Assembly (NCBI GenBank): GCA_014773175.1
Contig: VXCM01000203.1
Span: 428,929-492,928 of the forward strand
Source of the DNA: Lucifuga dentata
Taxonomy: Eukaryota > Chordata > Actinopteri > Ophidiiformes > Bythitidae
Length of the DNA stretch: 64,000 nt
Reading direction: 5' to 3'
Positions 1 to 13,086 of this stretch are shown here, piece after piece (within the stretch, counting starts at the first letter, position 1; each line of letters starts with the position of its first letter). A program made the translations under genes and the position numbers. The notes under the pieces are model-generated. The model had not been told where the DNA came from and made no database searches. It was given only the letters and a program-made list of their open reading frames with translations.

Positions 1-1489
1 TGAGTCAGACTTTTGTAACAAACGTTCTTTGGTCTCCAACACCAGCAGTGCCCTTCTGATTGCTGCTCTTGTCTGAAATAATTCTGTTTATGACCGTTTC
101 TTTTCTAGGAGAGCATATTCATTAAACAGATGATGCTGGGACGCAGAAATTACTTAGTTTTCAATCTTCAACAGCAATGCCAAGAACAAGCTGAGATTTC
201 CTCTCAGAAGATTGTTCAAAGCCTAACCACCTCACCAAAAGTGCAATTTGTAGTGTCAGCCTCTGGTTGAACAGTAATGAACAGGAACCTCACATTAAAT
301 CTAACCTGCAGCCTCATCTCTCCTCTACTGCACTTCAGTGGTTGCATAAACGTCATTTGATGTGTGACTGTGGAGATGAACGCTTACAGTGGCGGTCAAC
401 CTCAGCCAGTTCCTTCGATACAATAATGAATGTGTAAGGCTTTACCTTCACACAGCTGTTGACAGCCTGATTCTGACTGTTACATTCTCATTAGCAGAAA
501 TAAGATGAAAGAAGAGCTTTCATCTTGTCATGTTAGCTACTTTCCTATGTTTTGCTGTTAACCGTTTGGAGAGAAGAAAACAATTTCATGTAGCAATTTC
601 AAAACCTGGAGAGAAGAAAACAATTTCATGCAGTAATTTCAAAATTCTGTAAGTCTTTTAAATCCTTGTGTCCACTGTGGAAATGTGGCGTCAGTTCACA
701 AACTCCACATTACCTTATCATTTAAATCCAGGGAGAGAAATGATGTGTTTACTCAGGCAGTGCTTAGGAAGGTCAGTCCACACATTAGTGTTTTTGAGAT
801 ATGAGGTAATGATCAGTCAGACGTCTTTGCCAAAACGCCACGGTAGTAAAACATGTGATGATTTTAAAAAGCTGTTAACCTCATTAGTAATTCTTTGCAT
901 GCTCTGTGATTCCGCTATTAATCTCAGTGTGATATGAGAAATGTAAGAGATATCCATATTTTTAAAAATTGTATGGAGTTGTTCTTCTGTTCTGAATTGA
1001 ATGAATTAATTTAGAATTTATACGCATATTCTCTCAATTCTGAAGCCTGTTTATCATTTGAATCTTTTTGACTAATTAAGACACCGCGCTCTCACTGGGG
1101 CTTTCTGCCTGCTAAACAGATTTATCTAATTAATATGTAAGCTTCATATTTAAAAAGAGAGACTGGATGAAACACAATACCTCAAACAAATGGTTTAATC
1201 AATTATTTTAGCTCTTGCATACTTGATGTAGATTAAGAGCATGTCTGCCAGAAGGTAAGCTAGGTGTTATGATGATGGCAGTGCAATCATACATGTCAGA
1301 TAGTCCTATATGGCTATTTTTTTTCTCTTCTCATGTCACAGCAGCATATATAGTTGATATTTTTATCCAGCAATCTCTGGATTCCTTATAATGACTGTAG
1401 AAGTAAATTTCCACTTGGCCATTTGTTTCTATAAATAAAATACAGTTCTGTTTAAATAAAAGCAAAAAAGAAATCCCTGTTTGAATATG

Positions 1490-2031
1490 TTAAAGGACCA
1501 TTTTTGCATGTTTAAGACCCATACTACCCGCATACACATTATGTTACTGATAACCATCTTCCAAATCATAAAATACTGTGTTTTAGTTTTCCTGAATATT
1601 TTGCCAAATCTCCTAATCTTTCAAAATCAAATCAGGTGACACTCACCTTAAAATCTGATGTTTTGCTTGCTCACACAAAATATAGAAGGAATGGTCGTGT
1701 TTAATTTCTCTGTAATAACTATCTTCTTCTGGGACTATATTTGCTGGCGGAGACATTTAGTTTCTTCCTTGAAGCTTAACAAAAATTTTAATAGACGCTG
1801 TGTTAACTGTGATGGATTTGTTACCTCAAGCACATTTCAAGCCTCTATAAATTGATTTTAATAGTTTATTAGAAAGAACTGAAATCAATGGCAGTCTGGA
1901 AGGTAGGAAAAACAATTCTAATATTTACCGCTCCTGTAGTATGTTTTTGGGAAATGGTTGTCAGTATTGTAAAGTGTATGCAGGTTGTATTGGGCTCAAA
2001 CCTGAAAAAAACTACCAGCATGGTTCTTTAA
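1490..2031 (+). mobile_element. TTAA-ended MITE, copy A
   Basis: It begins TTAAAGGACCA and ends GGTTCTTTAA. The subterminal part near the right end (attgggctcaaacctg) mirrors the left end (catgtttaagacccat). The interior shares long near-identical stretches with the other four copies, such as ggactatatttgctggcgg and ttcaagcctctataaattg. There is no coding capacity. TTAA at both edges suggests a piggyBac-type target site, which is inference. Confidence 0.7.
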
Positions 2032-5000
2032 GAACATTCTCTGAGGTTACAGCATGGAGGAACATAACATAAGTTACCATCTTTAAGAGCAGTCTGTGTA
2101 TTCTAGTCATTAAAGTGACGCTTTACTGTAAATACATCATCACTATGTTTATCAGTTTCACCCATAGTGTATACTCTACTGGCAAAATGGTGGTCACTTC
2201 CAGTCTCACTTTAGTATAATGAGCCCGTAGGTGAGGTAACACCTGTAATGATTAGTCTGACCTCGTTAAAGAAGTGAGGCAAGGCATTAATGAACAGAAC
2301 TAAGAGGTTGTGATAGTCTCACATATGCCTCATGATGACTTCTGCCACAGCTCGTCACATCACTTCACCTTTGACGCGCCGTCGTGACTTCACAGCCTCC
2401 CTGAAGTGATTTCAGGTGTTCAGTTATACTTGTGACAGACAGAGGAAGTGTCTTGAGTGAAATCAGCCAGTTTCCTAAAATATCACCCACCCAGCCACTT
2501 CAATGGCCAGGGTCTAAATCAGATGAGAGGTAAGTGTGACACCTAGTGGTACTGACTGTAATAACATCTTGTACTCATAAATAAAGTAGAACTGAACTAT
2601 GCATGAACATGAGAATCTTTTTTTTTCTTCTTTTTTTAAATTGCAGTCTTGTTCAATAATATATCACAATAATTTCATTTTGAGCTGCTACTTGCAGTAG
2701 CACTCATATTTAATCATTGAATTATTCACAGATCAACCTATATTCCATATATACGTGACCTGGTTTGTGCTTTCCCAAGGCGCGCTGTGCATCAAGTACT
2801 TATTCACGTGCATTGATACAAAACAATCGTGGGAGCATACGTGTCATTTTCAAGTATTCTAAGGCCAAAGTCAACAGGGGGTTAAGAAGTTAGTGTGGAA
2901 GTGGTGCTCCACATTCTTGGCAGCTGAAGGCACCCTCCATATTGAACTCAGATGGTGCCAAGTGTTCTCAGACTCTCTGTGGAGGGTGCAAACACCCTAT
3001 CTGGAGAGACTGTTTTCACAGTATGCCGAAAACTAATTACAAGTAATAAATTAATTTCACGCTACTGCTTTAGAATTAATTGCATCTTTACAGAAGTGAC
3101 TGGAAGTGATGGCTCAAGCAGGAACGATAAGAGTGTGGACGGACAAAGTGGTCTATTGAATTATGAGGCTTATCAGTGCCATTGGGTCTTTGTACTTGAC
3201 GATCCTTAAAGACATTTTCCAACATTGCTGGTGGAGTATTTAGTCATGGAGCCTCCGTGGCAGCATAATTTTAGGATAGATGAGCATGTTGTAGGCCTGA
3301 ACATTGAAGAAATATTGCATGTGTACTCTATTAAAAGTATGTTTTAAAATAAAAACATACAGATGGATGACAAATTAAAGGAAAAAGCAGCATAAAGTGC
3401 ATAGATTATACAGTCTTGGAAACTTTGCTGGAAGGATGAAACACCATTCTTCAAAAAAGATAACCACATTTCATCACAGGATAAAGGTGATCATAGAATA
3501 ATTTGTGGTGACCCTTCCCTCTCAGGGGATAAGTAAACTCGTAATTGTAATTCACTACAAACCTGCTGTTGTAGCCCTCTCTTTATGACCATCAACAGAC
3601 TGTTTCCTGCTGACAGACTGATCACATTCTGCATTGACTTTCTCAGTCACCCGAGAAAGAGCTGCTCTTCTGTGTTTGCTAACATATCACACTAATGCAC
3701 AAGCAATCTGCACTTTGACCACAATTTCCAACCATTTTTTTCTGATGTCTTTCCCACAGATCTAAATGCAGATGTCCCTTTTGAAATAGCTAGTTGATCA
3801 ATTTTGACTAAAACTCCTGCCACTGGTGCCTCAATAATGAACTGTTTAAAAGTCACTTATACTGCATTTGTTGTGCCTCAGAACTGGGAAACCATAACTC
3901 AGAATTATGTCATTTACGACCACTGCACATTTGAGCCAAATAAAGTGGGGGACTACAGGGAGGTCTCCATGAAAGCTTAAATTTTGTTTGCTCTGTTAGA
4001 CCAAAGGAAGCCACGTTTTAACATTTATAAGCTGTTTACATTTTCGTTGCCAGTATCATCTGCTGATTGATTTAAATACTTCTAAATGTTCATAAATAAG
4101 TAGAGAAATTAGTGTTTACGGTGTGAGCAGCCATTTTGAAATGGTGTCACAACTGACCACAAGGTTGAGGAACCTCGCCCATCTTTCCGAGTAGGAATTC
4201 TGAGTTAAAGGCATGTTTTTGGAGGTTGGAAATTCTGATTTCTGAGTTTAATAAGTGGAACGCAGCATTAGATATTTTCCTTTTGTCACCTTGCTCCAAC
4301 ATTGAGGTCAGCTGGACCTGCTCAGCATTTTTAATTACCACGTTAATTACCACATGTTAACTGGTAGAATGTTACTTGCTTGATTGCGCCATGCAGTACA
4401 CCTGTCTGGAAGTCTCCACTGGTCATGTCTTTCCACTCATTTATTCTAGTTTTTCCTTTAATTTGTCACAGATCTGTATGTCATAGCCATTCCTCTGGGT
4501 TGCCTGGAGTGTCAAACTCTTCCTCTGCAGCTTTCAGTTTGAACCTACGTGCTACATTTCACACCCACTGAAGGGTAAGATTCAATAAATAAACTTTGTG
4601 ACAAATGATTTTTTTCTGCTAAAGTCAAATTTATGGTTTAGGTCATCAGTGCGACCTGTTTATTAGTAAGAACTCCTATACCCACAAATGAAAGGCCCAT
4701 AATTTTTCCACAAATTTATGGCTATTTCCAAAAATAACCAAGAATTTGCATCATTGTTCATGTTTTTAGAATACCCCTTGAACATAAAATATTTCTATCC
4801 AGAATACTAATTAAAAAGAAACTCTTTATTAAAATGGCTAATAGCGCTGCAGGCTGTGCTTGCGGTGCAGTGTAGTGATATTTAGGTTAACTGCTTATTT
4901 TCATTATTATGAGCTAAGTGACTTTTTTGAGAAACTACTAATTGGCCCCAGTGGGATTTTGAGCAAAACCCCAGGATGTTCACATCTCCTTCATATCCTC

Positions 5001-5493
5001 CAATAATTGTGACAGTATGCTGCAATCTGCGCAGATAATAACGTTGAATTTTTAAAGCCAGATTTCAGTGTTTGATCATAATGAGACCAGCCTCATTCTG
5101 AGTTCATTTCCTTTATTTTTGACTTTCTGCTGTCTTTGATACTCAACATCATAATCGCTTGACCATCTGTCAAGCGATTATGATGATTAGACCCACTGAA
5201 ACATGATCTGTATGTCATCAAAGTAATATCTGGTGTGTTGGCATTGCTTTTGATCACAAATCCTTTTTTTCTGTATTAACGGTAATAATAATCTGCACAA
5301 GTATACTGTAATAACATCAATTGATGGAGAATTTCTCAGTGTATAACTGAGGTAGAGACCTGTGCATAATGAACCTCATCACTTTAAACACCTTAACTCT
5401 TTTGTAAATACATTTGATTGGACCCTACAAGGAACTTCCTGCTACTGCAAAACATTTCAAAATAATATGAAATGCTGATTATAAAAACAAAAC

Positions 5494-6627
5494 TTTATTT
5501 CAATAGTATGCATGGAGAATGTTCTGTGGTGTAAGTGTGCTAACTCTGCAAATGAGTAAGGTTAAATGTTAGCTAGAAACTGAGCAGGTTGGCAAAAGTA
5601 CAACATTGTGGTTTTGATATTCTTCAAACCCAGAATGCCACACCCTGTGAATCATTCACCACTATACAGACAGACTGAGCATAATGGACAATGCTTGTTC
5701 GTTCTCATGTTTTCTTCTCTTTGTATAGAAAGGCGTAAGAGCACAGTACAGATTTTTTTTTTTTTAATGTAAGGGCTATTAAATGCTTACAATATGTAAC
5801 AAGGCATCAAAATTGTATTTAAAAACGTTTAGTGGATTGCTGAGATTTGACGATTCTTATTATTCCAGTCCTAATTTAATTACTGTACAGTTAAAACAAA
5901 TACTGACTTATGCTGAAGCAATAAAAAAATTAACATGCAACATTACATGAACACAAGACAAACAGTGTATTAAAGCAAAATAGGAACTTGGTCAGTCATA
6001 TTCAGGCAGTGTCGGTAACTCCTCGCTCCTCCTCTTCACACCATTCTGCGGAGTTTCACAGGAATACTGTTTCACCGCAGGCCAAAACTACGCCCATTCA
6101 ACAGTCAACAGCTTCAAGATAATTATTGTGATTTGGAAGCTGAGTAGAAGTCAACCAAAGGAGGGCTCAGACAAAGCATTTTTAATATATTACCCTTACA
6201 TTCTTTATTCATTTTTGTATTTGTTTAAAAAATATATTCAGAAAAAAGCAGGCACACCAATGCAAAATCTTCTCATTAGCTGAGAACATACAGTAGATTT
6301 TTAGTAAACCACAAAATATCCAAACTTAACCTGCGGCCCTTTTCGGTACAATATTAGTATAATAACCACTATTCATCTGCAAAACAATGGATTAAAAAGC
6401 AAAAATGTAATACACTACATGATGCATGTACATCTGACTGTGTACTTTTCAGTGCAACAGACTTTTACCAAAAAGCAGTAAAGAAAAACCAAAGCATGAG
6501 CAGCAGAGTGTGCACACAATGACGACGCCTTTGTTCATTTTCCTCATTCATGCTCAGAGCTTGGTAACATCCTCTTGTTACATCCTGTACCATGAAGAAT
6601 AAACATCATTATCCTGAGGTTCATTGT
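5494..6627 (-). promoter_or_regulatory. Probable desmocollin 3' UTR with two poly(A) signals
   Basis: Downstream of the stop codon on the minus strand, AATAAA hexamers (TTTATT on the plus strand) occur at 6204-6209 and 5494-5499. The second sits in an A-rich context typical of a cleavage site and would give a 3' UTR of about 1.15 kb. Which one is used cannot be told from sequence. Confidence 0.4.
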
Positions 6628-7724
6628 TCATGTCTTTCTGCAAACCTCTGCTAAAGTTTTGAACTTTGGCCCAAGTGCATTTAGGAAGTCAAGGTCGTCA
6701 TTGTCGCCTTGCTCGCTGCAGCATCCCACCGAGCCGGCTGCAGAGCCCACCCCCTCAAAGCCGTATGAATGGAGGATGTCCTCTGCGCAGTGGCCCTCCA
6801 CGTCTTCTCCCAGATAGGCCAGTTTCTGCAAAATGGGAGAGTAAGCGTATTTTAGTCCAGTGGTGGGAGGGGAGAGAGAACTGATCAAGATATAAGTAGC
6901 AGTGAACAAACACTTTATCAATATGTTGAGGAATATTAAAGTTTGCAGAAGATACCATCATGGCTTAGAGAGGGAAGGACACATGGGAGTTTCCTGAGAT
7001 TTTACAGCTGCATTAAAATGTGTGAAAAGTGCACACATCTGGACACAATTCTGCCACTCTTTTTATCTCTTGTTAAATTGTACATTTGTTTTTGGGGATT
7101 AAAAAATATCTTCCAAAGAAATCTTAAAATGACCAAGTATAAATCAAGATTACCTGCTGTAAGAGGAGGCTGTTTGTTTGCCAGGTGTGATGAAGTGCTG
7201 AGTCTTGGCTGAAATATCTGTTGTCAAAAGCCATGTTGCTGCCAACCATGTGACCTCTACCAAACTGTCCGGAAGCAAACTGGCTGCTGTCATACTGGCT
7301 AGAATATAAGTCAACGACGCCAGTCTTGTAGAAGCCATTCTCATGTGTGCTATGGGCTCCGATTGTGCTTGAGCTCTTGTTGCCCAACCATCCAGAATTC
7401 AGCATCGTACCTCCAACGGAGCCCTTAACTGCCTGGTCAGTCACGGTGGTTGGAACAATGATGAGATTTGAATCCTATAGAGCAAAAAAAAACCAAAAAA
7501 CAAACAAACAAACAATCAAACTTAAAATCAAACAAATTGAGTGGGAAGTATGAGGATGAAAACCCAGTTCTTTCACAACACCGAGGCAATGCTTCATTAT
7601 GTGCTCACCACTTCTTCCCCAGGGGCCTCCGTGTTTGATTTCAGCAGGATTCCGCCGCTGTCTCCCATATCATCAACTTCTTTCTTCTCCATCTTTGTCA
7701 CACAGAAAAAGACGAGCAATATAC
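6628..7724 (-). CDS. dsc2l: Desmocollin intracellular exons (IA linker and catenin-binding segment)
   Basis: Exon 14 finishes the membrane span and begins the cytoplasmic tail (VTKMEKKEVDD). Exon 15 (321 nt) is a Ser/Gly/Asn-rich linker. Exon 16 (198 nt) holds SVGCCSEQGDNDDLDFLNAL and then [11 protein letters not shown], the acidic plus hydrophobic motif bound by plakoglobin, and stops six residues after TLAEVC opens (RKT then TGA). This is an a-type tail. The 328 bp intron between exons 15 and 16 shows no convincing extra exon like the one that makes the short b form in mammals. Confidence 0.88.
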
Positions 7725-10700
7725 CTACAACAATAAAGCAGGCATGTTTGGAATGAGTGGGAAAAAAGGTGCATGTGCATAATAAGTGTGCTGTGTGTGG
7801 TTGGCATCACAAGTTAAAAGGAGCATGCCGGTGATTTTGCATTTTTGAGCCCAATAACACATTTCATTTCCCAATAGAAAATTAAATGTGCTTTAAATAC
7901 AAAATGAAGTTACGTCACTGACAACTATTTTCCAAAACAAAAACTGTATTTTAGTTTTCATATTATTTTGCCAAATCCCCTAATCTTTCAAACTCAAATG
8001 TTCAGTTGATTTCCCCCCGCCCCCTGACCTTAAAATTTAACTTTTTGCCTGGTAACATTTTTGCACGATTGTAGGAGGCAGTCGATTTAATTTTAAAAGC
8101 AGTCCTGTCCTGCTTCCTTGGTGGAGACATACATTTTCTTCTGTATTGGTTCAGTTGAATTAAGTTAATTCAACAAAAACTTGAATGGACGTCTTGTTTG
8201 CTGTGATGGATTACCTATCGCAAGTGTGTTTCAAGTCTCTACAAGTTGATTTTTGTAGCTTGTTGGAATGAACTGAAACCAATGGCAGTCTGGAGCATCG
8301 GAGAAAAAAAAAAATCCAGAAAATGGTTGGCAGTTATGTAACATATATATATGGTATATATTGGGCTTAGACATGAAAATTCACCAGTAAGCTCCTTTAA
8401 GAATAACACACACTGTCTCATACCCTTTTCATTGCTCTATTTGCAATATGTATTTCAGTGAGATTCAGTGACAACAAAACCTTAAACTTTCTGGTGTTCT
8501 CGCTGAACTTTTACACATGGGCACAAAGTTCCTGTTTCATTATCTATACTAGTATAGCCTACACAATTCTGCTGGCAAGAACACAGCAGTGGGGACTCAC
8601 AGAGCAGTAGGAGGAGAGCCAGTGGCAGCAGCATAGCCAGTAAAGCCAGTGCCCCCAATGACACAGAGCTTTTTTTGGCCAAGCAGACTCCATTCCTGCA
8701 CTGGCAGATCCTCACATTGACCGTCTGCTTTTTGCCGAAGCCTTGCAGATCTTTAACATCCAGGGGAACCTTGTATATCCCTCTAGCAAGGTATTTTATC
8801 TGCTCCAATGTAGCTGCTGTGTCTAAGGAAGAAAAACACACATGCAAAAATGATGAACAGCCCAAAATGTCTCCACTCTTGCATAGTATTATGTGCAAAG
8901 CAATCTTGCATAAAATACTTTCACTTAAAAATTGCAGGATAGATCAGAACCGTTCAGGATACAGGAATACTTCACCCAAAACCTGGAATTCATCAGTAAA
9001 CTCACCACTAAAACCTGGGAAGCTAGCTGATAAAGTTTATGCACATTCCTTGACAGTGGTTTCCATGAAAGAAACTCAGCAAAAAAAAATTAGCAAACCA
9101 GATATAAAGTCTCCTTAAACTACCCATGCAGCTTTGATAATCTCATATACTCTGTGTCCCATGTACTTTTGTAAAATCATAGCTAAAAAAAAAAACAACA
9201 TTTCTTCAAACATGCGCTGCCTCATTCCACAGCCAGTAATGCTCCTCAGGCAGATTCGTGCAAGTGGACTATTTTTCAATAATTTCATTAAAATACATTT
9301 CTAGGAGGTACTGAAATCCAGGCTTTTGGCTTTGTAAAGGTTTTTAAGAGATGTTTTGGTAATGTTTTGTTGTAAAGGATTCCCTTCAAGCACTTTTATC
9401 TGACAATCCAGGCTACGTGGCATGAGTAATTGATGAAACAATAAAAATTAAATTGCTGAGTCACGTACAGCACATTGTCTTATTTAAAAGACATTTGACA
9501 GAGAGAGAGAAAAAAGGACAAAATGTCATATAGTAATCATCTACCATTCAATTTTTTCACAGCCCAGTTGCCGTCATGGTCCTCTCCTAAAGTAAAGGTA
9601 AAGGGGGCAGAAAATGGAGGCTGGTCTTTGTCTTCAGCCACGACCAGCACGGAGCCGACCTCTGCTTCCTTCTCACACACCACCAGATCATGAGTGGGGA
9701 GTGTTGGGATGTTGTCGTTGATGTCCTCCACCTGGATGATGACTGTTCCTGTGCCGGTCTTAGAGCCTGAAATACATGAGAGAGTGTTAGAGAAGTGCAG
9801 GAATGATGGCAAAGACAAATTAGTATCTAACAGAATCAGAATCTAACACAATCTAACGCTGATACTGCGAAACAGGTGATTGATGATTGATGAGCAGATC
9901 ACAAATAGGCCAGAAAAGTATGAGTAATTATGATTCATCATCTGTCAATCGAGGGACTTCCGCGAAATCCGACACAAACAAACACACAGCATGTTCAGAC
10001 ATACTGGTTAGGGTGGAGCGTGTGACAGTGACACCTGAAGACTGTTACACGTTTATCAGGAAAACAAAAAAGGTGACACATTTGTGTGTCATGTTGCCAT
10101 GTAGAATGTTTCTAACCAGTCTTGACAATGTGATGGATATTTGCCAAGCTCTAAGGATATGGGCAGTTATTCAATGTCAGTAGCTGTGATTGCTAACGGA
10201 AATCCAGTTCTTAGAAGGTTCAGCAGGAGTAATTCTGCATGCAGTTAATGACTTGGAAAACTTAGCAACTGCAGCGCTTGGCATAGACTTACTAGCATCC
10301 ACAGCCTTCACGAGGACAGTGTAAATCCCATCTTGGACAAACTGTGACTCTTTGTCAATTGTGTTTGCAACCTTCAGCTCCCCTGAATTCTTATCCATAT
10401 TGATCCAAGCAGCTGGGTCTGCGATCTTGTAATACCTGTGAGAAAATGGAAATAAGTGCTCATGTGTTATTCTCCCATTCTTCAGTTTGGAGGTGAAAGT
10501 CTGCCCTCAAGTGCCCAACGGAAGCAAAAGCTGCAATTGTGACTTTGTATCAGCTGTGTGCTCTACTGCAGGAAAACTCATTCAGGAGGAAGCATGCTCA
10601 CATAATGCCGTTGCTGCTCTTGGTCTCGGGATCCACAGCTGTGTAACTTCCTATCAGTGTGCCATTCGGTGTGTTCTCCTTGACAGTGAAGCGCACAGTG

Positions 10701-12276
10701 GGAGCTGAGAACTCTGGACCTTCGTCGACATTGCTGACAGATACATCGATAGGAATGGAAACCCATGTGGCCTTAGTGCCGCTCAGCTCCGCTTGGTTCC
10801 GCGCCATGATCTCAAGCTTTACATTTGGGTTCTTCTCATAATCTAAGGGCTGGGGAAAGAAAAAAAAAAAAAAAATNAAAAAAAAAAAAAAAATCAGAAA
10901 ATGAAATGTGTTTTAAATACAAATCTGTTCTCACTGTTGAGTCAGAAGAAGAAATCCTGCTTACCTTCGAAACATACAGAAGCCCCTCGTTTGTTCTGGA
11001 GTCTGTTTCCATCCTGAAATTTCCGTTCTCGTTTCCTTTAGTGATGACAAACTGTGTAATCCAGTTTGGCGTGTTTATTAAATCTTTGTCTTCAACTGGA
11101 ATTCGGAGGATGAGAGTTTCCTTTTCGTTCTCTTTAATGTTGACATTATACTGGAGGACAAAGACCACAAAATTAAACTGTCATCCATTCTGTAACACAA
11201 GTTCCATACACACTAAATAGACCACTTTACCTTCACAAATAGTAATAAAGTGATCATATAAATGCACCTGTTATATTTTATTTTGTAGTGTCAAAATGAT
11301 GCAAAGCAGCCTTTTGTCAAGATTTGTTAATCACTTACAGAAGCCTCTTTGAATGTCGGCGGGTTGTCATTGATATCAGTAAGAATAATGGTTGCCGTTC
11401 CCGTGTTGGACCGACCATTTGCTGCACCAAACATGTCTTTGATTTGTACTGTCACCAAGTATTTGTCTTGTACCTGAAGAAGAAATGGGTTTGTAATTAT
11501 AAGGCAGATGTCAAAACAAACCATTTGTGTCCTCTAATAACAACACCTCTGAGTTTTATTGTGGCGAGTGGAGTTTCCTGCCTCATTACTAATGCTAACC
11601 ACTTCACCGTCCAGGTTCCAAATGCTGAATGACTCGCTAGTGCAGTGGTGAAGATGCTCACCTCTCTGTCCAGGGTGTTGACATTTGTTGTGATGACACC
11701 TGACTCCGGATTGATGGTAAAGAGGTCTAACGCAGTCAAGAGTGAATACTTGATCTTGCTGTGGAGTGTCTTTATATCATCTCTGTCTGTAGCATTCACC
11801 TTCCCCACCACTGTTCCTGTGGTGTGAAACATGATCAGTGGTGTCATATCCACACGGAAGGTCATATTTTTAATGGTATCAAGCAACAAAAAGCCTTCAT
11901 AAATTATCCCAATAGGATGACTTTTATTGTGAGCCACTTGCAGGAAGTGAACTATGCATTTAACAGAGTATGAATGTAAACTGAGGTAGTTTGATTTAAT
12001 ATTACATGATAACTATATTGAAATATTATCGTTTTCATTTTTAAAAAAAAAACAAAAAAAAAACTGCTGCTTGTGTAGAATTAAGCATGTTCAATAACTG
12101 ACATTAAACATAAAATACATTCTCATTTTCTAAATGATGACCTACAAAGTAAAATCAGCATCAGCCCATTTTGAACTATAGAAAGCGTTTCAGACATACA
12201 GGCTTTATACTGAAAGTTTGTGCATCTTGCCCAAGCACACAGTTAGGGAGCAATGTAGTTACATTGTCCATGTGAC

Positions 12277-12311
<35 letters not shown>

Positions 12312-13042
12312 AATCTTCTCAGGAAGTCAGGAACTTTTCCTTAATTTTGCACCAAGGACCCAGAAACCATTTCTTTAGCTTCTATTCTAGGATAAAACAT
12401 GTCAGATTGTTCAGGACTGCTGGGTGAACATTGTTTACTGCTAAGTTTTTGCTGACAACGTTCTTTATTAAATACTTGCATTAAGCTTTATTTTATACAT
12501 TATGAGCCAAAAGATCTCACTATATTTAGTAAAACTCTTCATACTCATAACACGAAGCAGCAATGAGAAAAATCATATAATGAAAACTATAGACATTTGC
12601 ACTAATCAAAGTGACTGACAGACTTTGCAGTAAGTGGTATGACATAATGGATTCAATTCTCTGGTGACAGACAATAATCGTTGTCCCTCAGGATGAGAAA
12701 TTGTCAACAGAAGTGTTTGTGTTGTGCAAATAACACAACTGGTGTAATGCAGACATCCCTTGTTGTAATTTCCATAAGATTCACTTAAAGCGCGGTGGAA
12801 ATGTGAGCAAGGAACTCGTTGAAAGAACCTCATAGTTCCAACCAAGTAAAGCAGTTCCTAATTTAGTTCTGAAATTTTGGTCTGAAAATGGATACTAAAA
12901 TTTGAGTTCTTGTGTAATTAATTAACACTGTAGAGGTTTGAGATAAAATAACAACATTCAGAAATTAAATTATAGTAACACAAAGCTTAGGCAGCACAGT
13001 TTTCCCCTGTCATTTCAATAAAGTATATCCAAATCTTGTGAG

Positions 13043-13086
<44 letters not shown>

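Larger units (their letters stand above)
1..6627. other. Left spacer and 3' flank, no gene recognised
   Basis: Short open frames in this stretch (the longest is 97 codons and belongs to the desmocollin terminal exon) show no family signature, no splice-consistent extension and AT-rich codon use. It contains a MITE at 1490-2031, a perfect hairpin at 5147-5185 and poly-T/A runs. The part below about 5490 is intergenic. Confidence 0.6.

Noticed and set aside
1658..1855. Small open frame with hydrophobic segment
   Set aside because: It is internal to MITE copy A; related but broken frames appear in the other copies.
6826..7153. Possible alternative desmocollin b-type exon between the last two coding exons
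   Set aside because: The 328 bp intron has no stretch that combines acceptor, donor and a b-like tail, so I could not support a second isoform.
8675..9118. 147-codon plus-strand frame
   Set aside because: It overlaps the desmocollin transmembrane exon in antisense and then runs into intron; no recognisable product.
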